Shown: one piece after another, positions 58,473 to 64,000 of the stretch | How the letters are laid out: the number at the start of each line of letters is the position of its first letter | How positions within the stretch are numbered: the stretch's first letter is position 1 | From: Polymyxa betae | Taxonomy: Eukaryota; Endomyxa; Phytomyxea; Plasmodiophorida; Plasmodiophoridae | Assembly: GCA_003693705.1 (NCBI GenBank) | Contig: RBZT01000706.1 | Coordinates: forward strand, 1 to 64,000 | Direction of reading: 5' to 3' | DNA length: 64,000 nt | Notes under the pieces: generated by a model | The model's database searches: none | Seen by the model: only the letters and a program-made list of their open reading frames with translations | Told to the model about the DNA's origin: nothing | Program-made: the position numbers and the translations under genes

Positions 58473-59732
58473 ATGAGCGTGCTGTTACCCGAAGACTCCT
58501 TGAAGCCTTCTTCCTATATCGGTCTATTGCAGATATCGCAGCGTCAGTATCCCATTCGAGTCGCGATCGATGCAGACGCGCCTCAGTTTGAATGTGATCC
58601 GGCTCTAGGTCAGCTGCTGCAATCAGCACCGCAAGCTCTGGATTTGATTCGACAAAAGATTGTCCATTATGGACGATTGGGCTGTATTTCTGATTTGCTC
58701 TTGGAAATGCAAGATATTACTGTAATCGTGGGCATACTCGTGCTTTATCTGTAATTTAAAACTCGTGATTAGGAAAGAGTCGTTGGCTGTATAGAATCTG
58801 AAAAGAAGGTTATCAATGCAGCCGAAGCGTTAATGGAGAATGATAGCTATGAGAGGATTATTAAAGAAGTTGGAGAAATTGGATGGGATAGGCTCGTATC
58901 TGTTGATCCTTCTTTGACGTTGTTGCAATTCAAATATGAGTATGAATTCTTCAATTGTCCAGTTCTCTTTTAAACGTGCTTACAGTGATGTGCAACTTCG
59001 AAAACATTATTTCTCGTTCAGATTGCAGCCAGATCATCCAAACACTCCCCCTGAATGCATCCTGGATATTCCTGAAGAATTCGAGTTGTCGTGGTCAAGG
59101 AAATCGTGTCTTTTGTTGGGTGTCCGTCAGATTGAAACTGCTTTACAAAAATACGATTCGTTTTGGGCAATACTTGAAGACTTCGATCAAAACTGCTGGG
59201 TGATAGAGCCGGAAAATCCAACCAGGAGCTCGAGAAGCCGTCGCATTGCTCTTGACCGATACTCCTCTATCATCGTGGATATTGATCCCAAGGCGCCTTA
59301 CCGATTTTGTGATTTTCGCTTCCTGGGTCCCGATTCGGTTATTGAACCACTTAAAGAGAAGTTGGTGAACAATGCTGGCCGCTGGGTAGAGAGTATTCTA
59401 CCGCGCGAAAATCTTCAAACAATTCTTGGCGTCGAGTTCCTTTCAAAGAAGCAATCCGCAGAGATGGAAGAATTCCACCTTGAGTGTGGGATCTGCTACG
59501 CTAAAGATAGGGATGGTGTACGTAATCCATTTGAAATTATTGAACAGGAACTAATAAAACGCTTCAGGTCATTGCCGATCGCTCCTGCGACAATGTTCGT
59601 TGTGCTCGTCCATTCCACAGCGCTTGCTTATTGGAATGGTTAACATCGATTCCGAATTGCAGAAGGTCATTCAGCACTGTATTCGGGACCTGTCCATACT
59701 GTTCAACTTCTATCACAGCAACTGCTCAATAA
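58473..59732 (+). CDS. FANCL: FANCL, Fanconi anaemia E3 ubiquitin ligase
   Basis: RING E3 that monoubiquitinates FANCD2-FANCI in interstrand crosslink repair. Four exons from ATG 58473. The N-terminal ELF-like part (SVLLPEDSLKPSSYIGLLQI...QYPIRVAID) leads to EVGEIGWDRLVSVD and, after a 48-nt intron, the double RWD region (PDHPNTPPECILDIPEEFEL; FWAILEDFDQNCWVIEPENP; SRRIALDRYSSIIVDIDPKA; DFRFLGPDSVIEPLKEKL). A 50-nt intron (59518-59567) splits the RING: ECGICYAKDRDG joins VIADRSCDNVRCARPFHSAC...TCPYC. All eight zinc ligands are present. Without that intron the frame runs into a false C-terminus, which is why the RING could be missed. Confidence 0.93.
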
Positions 59733-59838
59733 TGATTCGCTTAATACAGAGCAACCTTGCGTCCCCATACAATGTGTGATTTTATTGATTACAACCTCTT
59801 TTTAAAAAGTCGCAGAGAAAGGGCGGGTTGCTAAGCCA

Positions 59839-60804
59839 TTATGCAGCTGCTCGAACGTCCTCGTGGTAGTAAGCTTCACCCTCCCTGCCTTTAGCACCTT
59901 CTTCTGATTTGGCTTCTAGAAACGCCCACATACAAAGCAATGGGAGAGCACAGGCTGCAGTTCCTGCATTAAAACAGAATGTCGCAATATAAAGCGCTGA
60001 TAAATAGCCCAATGGCGCTCCCAGAAAATGGCTGGCAAAGTAGAACGTCCATTTACCTGACATGAACATAATTGCTAAAGTGGCACCAAACAGAGTTCCA
60101 AAAGCCAAATGTGTCTTAAGGTTGCCGAAACGAACTGGATACGTGTACAACATGACACCCAAGTAAGCAACAACATTGATGACCAGAGCAAAACCTTGCT
60201 GGCTTTGAACTGCAACCATCGTCCACAGCATTGTAACGCAAGCCCCAAGTATAGCCAGATGCCAAAGCGCTATTATGGTGACCTCTAACAAGTACATTCC
60301 CTTGTTCCATTCAGTGCTGACAGTCTTTCGAGCAGAAGGCTGTGAAAACAGTATCCAGAAAATATACGATCCACAGAAGACAATGCCGCCCATGATAGCG
60401 CTTAGGACAGATACACCAGCCCATGCTGTTGAAGGGACAGACCACCATTCTGCAGATTCACCAAGCATGAATAGGCTGAAAGGATAGCTGTATCCGATCA
60501 GCGATCCATGAAGGAAAGCGTAGTTTCGCTGGCGGAAATCAGGAGCAGCGAACATTACGGCAACAGCTATAAGCAGATAGGTCATGATCATGCCCAGGAA
60601 GAAGCAGTACTCGACGATGGTGAAGGCAAGGCTGGCGATACCAGTTCGCCAATACAGATTCGTAGATGTCACCATGCCTACTACAATGAACATGAACAGG
60701 ATGACCAGCCCAAGAATCGTCAGAGCAGCATAGATTCGGGACATATTCAGGCATCGTTGTGCCCATACATGGTCCTCACTCGCGACAGACGTCTTCATAG
60801 TCAA
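59839..60804 (-). CDS. Unknown polytopic membrane protein, about nine helices
   Basis: Single exon, 321 aa. Hydrophobic segments occur at about residues 20-45, 55-75, 80-105, 112-130, 140-165, 185-210, 215-235, 245-270 and 275-305 (for example ALTILGLVILFMFIVVGMVT and YCFFLGMIMTYLLIAVAVMF). N- and C-terminal tails are short; the C-terminus is charged (EAKSEEGAKGREGEAYYHED). No transporter signature recognised. Its 5' side shares a 270-bp intergenic region with the divergent ZC3HC1 gene; that region contains a 60-bp tandem duplication. Confidence 0.65.
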   Translation of the reverse strand: MTMKTSVASEDHVWAQRCLNMSRIYAALTILGLVILFMFIVVGMVTSTNLYWRTGIASLAFTIVEYCFFLGMIMTYLLIAVAVMFAAPDFRQRNYAFLHGSLIGYSYPFSLFMLGESAEWWSVPSTAWAGVSVLSAIMGGIVFCGSYIFWILFSQPSARKTVSTEWNKGMYLLEVTIIALWHLAILGACVTMLWTMVAVQSQQGFALVINVVAYLGVMLYTYPVRFGNLKTHLAFGTLFGATLAIMFMSGKWTFYFASHFLGAPLGYLSALYIATFCFNAGTAACALPLLCMWAFLEAKSEEGAKGREGEAYYHEDVRAAA

Positions 60805-60851
60805 TTAGAATGAATTCGGCCGATCGGAATCGCTCCGCTGGCATCGGCCGA

Positions 60852-60966
60852 CGCCATATCCCACCCGCTCTTTCAAGCGGCCTAAGAGTCTGCAGAATCC
60901 TCCGCCATATTCGCCATATTCCACACGCTTTTTCAGGCGGCCTAATAGTCTGCAGAATCCTCCGCT
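60852..60966. repeat. 60-bp tandem duplication in a divergent promoter
   Basis: 60852-60904 and 60912-60964 match with an exact 60-bp period and few differences, covering CGCCATAT, CCGC/ACGC, TTTCA-GCGGCCTAA and AGTCTGCAGAATCCTCCGC. It lies between the nine-helix gene (minus) and ZC3HC1 (plus). Confidence 0.8.
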
Positions 60967-61078
60967 TTGACATTGATAAACCTCTACCACGTTATGATGA
61001 TTCATACTAAAGTCAAAATACAGAGTAACACCAATTACGGAAGTCAACAAAGGTCGCGCACTCACTGAGTTCATTGTG

Positions 61079-62337
61079 ATGACATCTAATGGTGACGGCG
61101 ACGATCTACGAAGTATCCGGGATCATGTCCGGGCGTCGCTGACGACACCGGTTCTCATGCCAGAGCAGCGTGCTGCATGGATAAAGTTGATTAGGACGTA
61201 TGGGGAGCGGCATTGGTCGTTCGCTCACAACGCGTATCTTTCGCCAATTCGTTGTGCGCGAATAGGATGGGAATGTATCGGCCCGGATCTTCTGCAATGT
61301 CGATCGTGTCAGAATCAGATCAAGGTGCAATTCAGCTCAAAACTGAAACAACCAGGTATCAATATCGAAAGTTTGTTAAATTTAAGTGTAGTTTCTTGTT
61401 TTGTTCTTTCAAGCCAATCTATTCACGAAATCTTTTGATGATTCTATTGTTTCAGCAATCGATGAGCTGAGCAAAGAAATCGCTACAAAACAACTGTTTC
61501 TTCGCCATGATCAGCTGTGTCCATTTTACGACATCAAGCACGTGACTCCCGCTCGAGTCTTACCGGCGGATTCGTTTACAATTCTTAAAGAATTTCATCA
61601 CCGCCATCAAAAATTAGTTGGAGAGTTTTCGTCCATGATTGAATCTCAAACTCTTCGTCTGGATCGGGTTCCAGAGAAGCTCTCTCAGTATGAACTGGTC
61701 ACTGTTCTAGCAATCTGCGGATGGCAGCCTTCCAAGACATTTTTAAATGTATGAACGTTTAACAAGCTATATTTGCTGTTGTGAAGTTGTCTTGATATGA
61801 ATTATTTAATTGAGATTTTTTGGATATTATTTGATTAATTTTTCTTGAAATACCTTGACATCACCAATGATGCTTCCTTAGGTTATCGAATGTGAGATTT
61901 GTGCCCGTTGTCTTACAAAATCGACAGACTTGCCTGAATTCCGCTCACCAAAACGTCCACGCGTTGACAACGACGATCTCGACGTTGCTGAGCCAGTTTT
62001 CAGTATTGGTGATAGGATAGCAAGCCGCTCCACGTCTCCTTTACCCGGTCAAGATCTCTTCGGGCGCAGGACATCTGCGGCTTCGTTCACTGTTCTAGCA
62101 GTTGATCCATTAGGCGATCATCGAAATTTTTGTCCATGGGTGAAAGGAAGCACAGCTGGAATCCCTGCAGGTTGGGAGACATGTTTGCAGGCCCTTGAGA
62201 GGGATCGCCGGACAGAGACGGATGAGATCAAAAACGACCAGATCGATCAGTCATGTCGCGATATTCTCAGAAACCTGAGGAATCTCACAAAACAGAAACG
62301 ATCGCTTTTAAAACGGAAACCAAGTGAAATCAGCTGA
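61079..62337 (+). CDS. ZC3HC1: ZC3HC1/NIPA-like C3HC zinc-finger protein
   Basis: Nuclear-pore basket / mitotic regulator with two C3HC-type zinc modules. Exon 1 (ATG 61079) has YGERHWSFAHNAYLSPIRCA, RIGWECIGPDLLQCRSC, the CxxxGWxC...CxxC part of the first finger. Exon 2 has RHDQLCPFYDIKH, the completing HxxxC-type element, then VTVLAICGWQPS. Exon 3 opens VIECEICARCLTKS and continues to a basic PKRPRVDNDD, DPLGDHRNFCPWVKG (second module) and a Lys/Arg-rich end. Introns about 90 and 130 nt. Domain order fits the zf-C3HC/Rsm1 pair. An F-box partner role is known for the human protein only. Confidence 0.82.
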
Positions 62338-62372
62338 TTTTTGCTGAAAGCAATTTTATTAGCGATCAACGC

Positions 62373-63113
62373 TTACTGTACTGGAAAGGACATGCTCATA
62401 TGCGCTGTGAGTTCAGCTTCGACTGAGTCGCCACGTCGTAACGGTCCAACACCGCTCGGGGTGCCGGTCAATACCAGATCCCCTTTGTTTAGAGTCATAA
62501 CATGTGAACAATGTGAAATTAACGTTGAAATGTCGAACAACATCTGTGATGTACAGCCCTGTTGACGAATAGCTCCGTTAACCTGATCTTCAGTTAGATG
62601 GGGATTGGAAGGGCGACCATCATGTCTACCTTAAGTACCAAGTTGAGATTCATTGGATCTTCAACTTGGTTTGCAGGTATAAACTCAGAAATAGGGCAGA
62701 ATGTATCGAAGCCTTTAGCTGTAGCCCACGGAAGGCCATTTTTGGCAGCTTCCTTCTGCAATTCACGTGCTGTTAAATCCAATGCCAAGACATATCCTTG
62801 AACGTAATCCATGGCATTATCAGGATCGATGCAGGATACAGGGCCATCGCCAACAACGACACCAAGTTCTACTTCATGATGAACTTGGCTCAAATGCCTG
62901 GGAATAGAATAGAATCGCCCGCGAAAATACGAGAAGATGGCGGCTTCAAGAACTATACTTGGACGGTACTAAACAAGCAGCCGAGAATAGCGAGACAACA
63001 GCATTTACAATCACAGGTTTGGTGAGGGGGGCGTTGTTCAGTTCAGCAATATGAGATGCATAATTCCTTGCAACCGCGACGATTAGCCGAGACCCGATAT
63101 CACGAGCCCGCAT
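62373..63113 (-). CDS. FAHD1: FAHD1 acylpyruvase/oxaloacetate decarboxylase, frameshifted
   Basis: Mitochondrial FAH-fold enzyme. From ATG 63113 the first exon has LIVAVARNYASHIAEL; a 61-nt intron joins FLKPPSSRIFAGDSI. Then the frame breaks at a duplicated ATTCT (62906-62915) and resumes as PRHLSQVHHEVELGVVVGD (metal-binding H..E.E). Then AMDYVQGYVLALDLTARELQ, LPWATAKGFDTFCPISEF and LNLVLK; a 47-nt intron leads to VNGAIRQQG, MTLNKGDLVLTGTPSGVGPL and the end MSFPVQ. Apart from the 5-bp duplication the gene is complete. This is an assembly error, a recent null allele, or a structure I misread. Confidence 0.85.
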
Positions 63114-63259
63114 GGGACTGCAAAGGCAAATCCTTTAGATAACGCAATGGTCAGCTCGCACATAAAAAGTGAAACTTGCTTCCCTCTTTGCGCGAATACT
63201 AAACTTTAGGTAGGATCGAGAACGTTATGAATTTCTCGTAACATACTTTATCAATGTAA

Positions 63260-63975
63260 TTAGACAGTTGTCATAACCGACTCGTCACTGGGACGCCGAA
63301 TCTGCATGGCGGCGAGACGCCTCTCCTTCTTCAAGTATCGGGTGCGGAAAACGAACAGCTGCCGAATAATCATCACGTTCAGAATGCCACTGACGAATTC
63401 CAGAGCGAAAATCTTGATGTTCACAGGAAGAAAGACTTCTTTGTCGTCGATGATGATACCATCGGGAGGAGAGATCCAAATAAAGCACGCCATTCCTAAG
63501 GCCTAACATGGAAAGTCAGAAACCAAGGCAGATTCGTTGTCTGGATAATTACATGGCAGAAAATCGCTATGGTATGCACAAGTTGAAACACGAGAGCAGA
63601 TGCAGCAATGGTACTATTGGCATACGAGATTGTCATCAAGCATAATATCCCGGATATTAAACCTAAAGCAACACGGGCGCTTGATAATACCAAGTTCACT
63701 TTGATGGTCAGATTGTCATCGGCCGCAATGCGACTCCATTTCCACCAGAACAACATATCAGCACAGCCCAGCAGGGCAACAATCATAAAAAACAATGCCA
63801 CGAGCAAGTACCGAAACGTCTTATTCGGCTGCAGAACACGAACATTCCTTTCAGGGATGTGATTAGGCGTCATGGTTTGGATATAGTTAGGGATATGAGT
63901 TCGTCGGGAATCGGAACTTGCCGACCTCGGATTGATCACCGAAATCGAACGTTCACTTCTGCTATGCTGACCCAT
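63260..63975 (-). CDS. Unknown four-helix membrane protein
   Basis: Two exons from ATG 63975, joined over a 51-nt intron (GTAATT...GTTAG) inside the third helix: IAIFCH joins ALGMACFIWI. The N-terminal 55 residues are polar and Ser/Arg-rich. Helices: FRYLLVALFFMIVALLGCAD; SARVALGLISGILCLMTISY; ALVFQLVHTIAIFCHALGMA; FALEFVSGILNVMIIRQLFV. A basic cytosolic tail (YLKKERRLAAMQIRRPSDES) ends VMTTV. Four-helix topology with cytosolic ends recalls MARVEL-type proteins, but I see no specific signature. Confidence 0.65.
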
Positions 63976-64000
63976 GCCTACGAAAGTACGAGAGAGAGAA

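Noticed and set aside
58336-58629. Minus-strand ORF of 97 codons at the FANCL start
   Set aside because: Antisense of FANCL exon 1, whose frame aligns with the family.

Overview
This is nuclear DNA from a gene-dense, intron-rich eukaryote. The evidence is spliceosomal gene structure (GT...AG introns mostly 45-60 nt, a few near 35-41 nt, often with a CTAAC/ACTAAT-type branch site), a tRNA-Tyr with the canonical intron, and only eukaryotic proteins: POLA2, FANCL, SNAP-25-type SNARE, ABCA transporter, MGAT1, ZC3HC1, WAPL-like. A complete porphobilinogen deaminase shows haem synthesis, which argues against a nematode. I cannot place the organism further; a small-genome protist or small invertebrate-like lineage both fit. 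There are scattered TTTAGGG-type (telo-box) motifs and one assembly gap (48654-48711).

Layout. 1-4.7 kb is an accessory zone: the 3' end of an unidentified gene, an AT-rich island with two small minus-strand ORFs behind an identical 29-bp module, a perfect foldback repeat, a DDE-transposase remnant and a ~0.9 kb element with terminal inverted repeats. 5.4-9.4 kb holds COX15 and DIMT1. 9.6-16 kb holds a divergent pair of small genes, two Golgi-type glycosyltransferases in tandem (a GT54/PGAP4-like gene and an MGAT1 that carries an MGAT5-like Cys-rich tail) and a membrane protein. 17-25 kb holds a coiled-coil gene, tRNA-Tyr, ALDH6A1, POLA2 and tRNA-Leu. 25-28.3 kb is a GC-rich pair of genes (a cupin/JmjC oxygenase and an unknown). 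29-39 kb holds a tandem-PH protein, a coiled-coil protein, a PKA-type kinase, HMBS, an SZRD1-like protein, a WAPL-like protein, tryptophan 2,3-dioxygenase and a sphingomyelin-synthase-like enzyme. 39-57 kb mixes a full-size ABCA transporter, RPIA, a Qbc-SNARE and an ankyrin protein with four predicted secreted proteins, two of which form a low-complexity paralogous family I do not recognise. 58-64 kb holds FANCL, a nine-helix membrane protein, ZC3HC1, FAHD1 (with an apparent frameshift) and a four-helix membrane protein.

How genes relate. Genes sit 50-600 bp apart on both strands without operons. The clearest functional neighbourhoods are the two tandem glycosyltransferases, tryptophan and valine breakdown enzymes with haem genes (housekeeping, not a pathway cluster), and the secreted-protein-rich 39-57 kb stretch. 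Most multi-exon models were joined by eye from splice sites and homology to known families; exon ends are stated where I could fix them.
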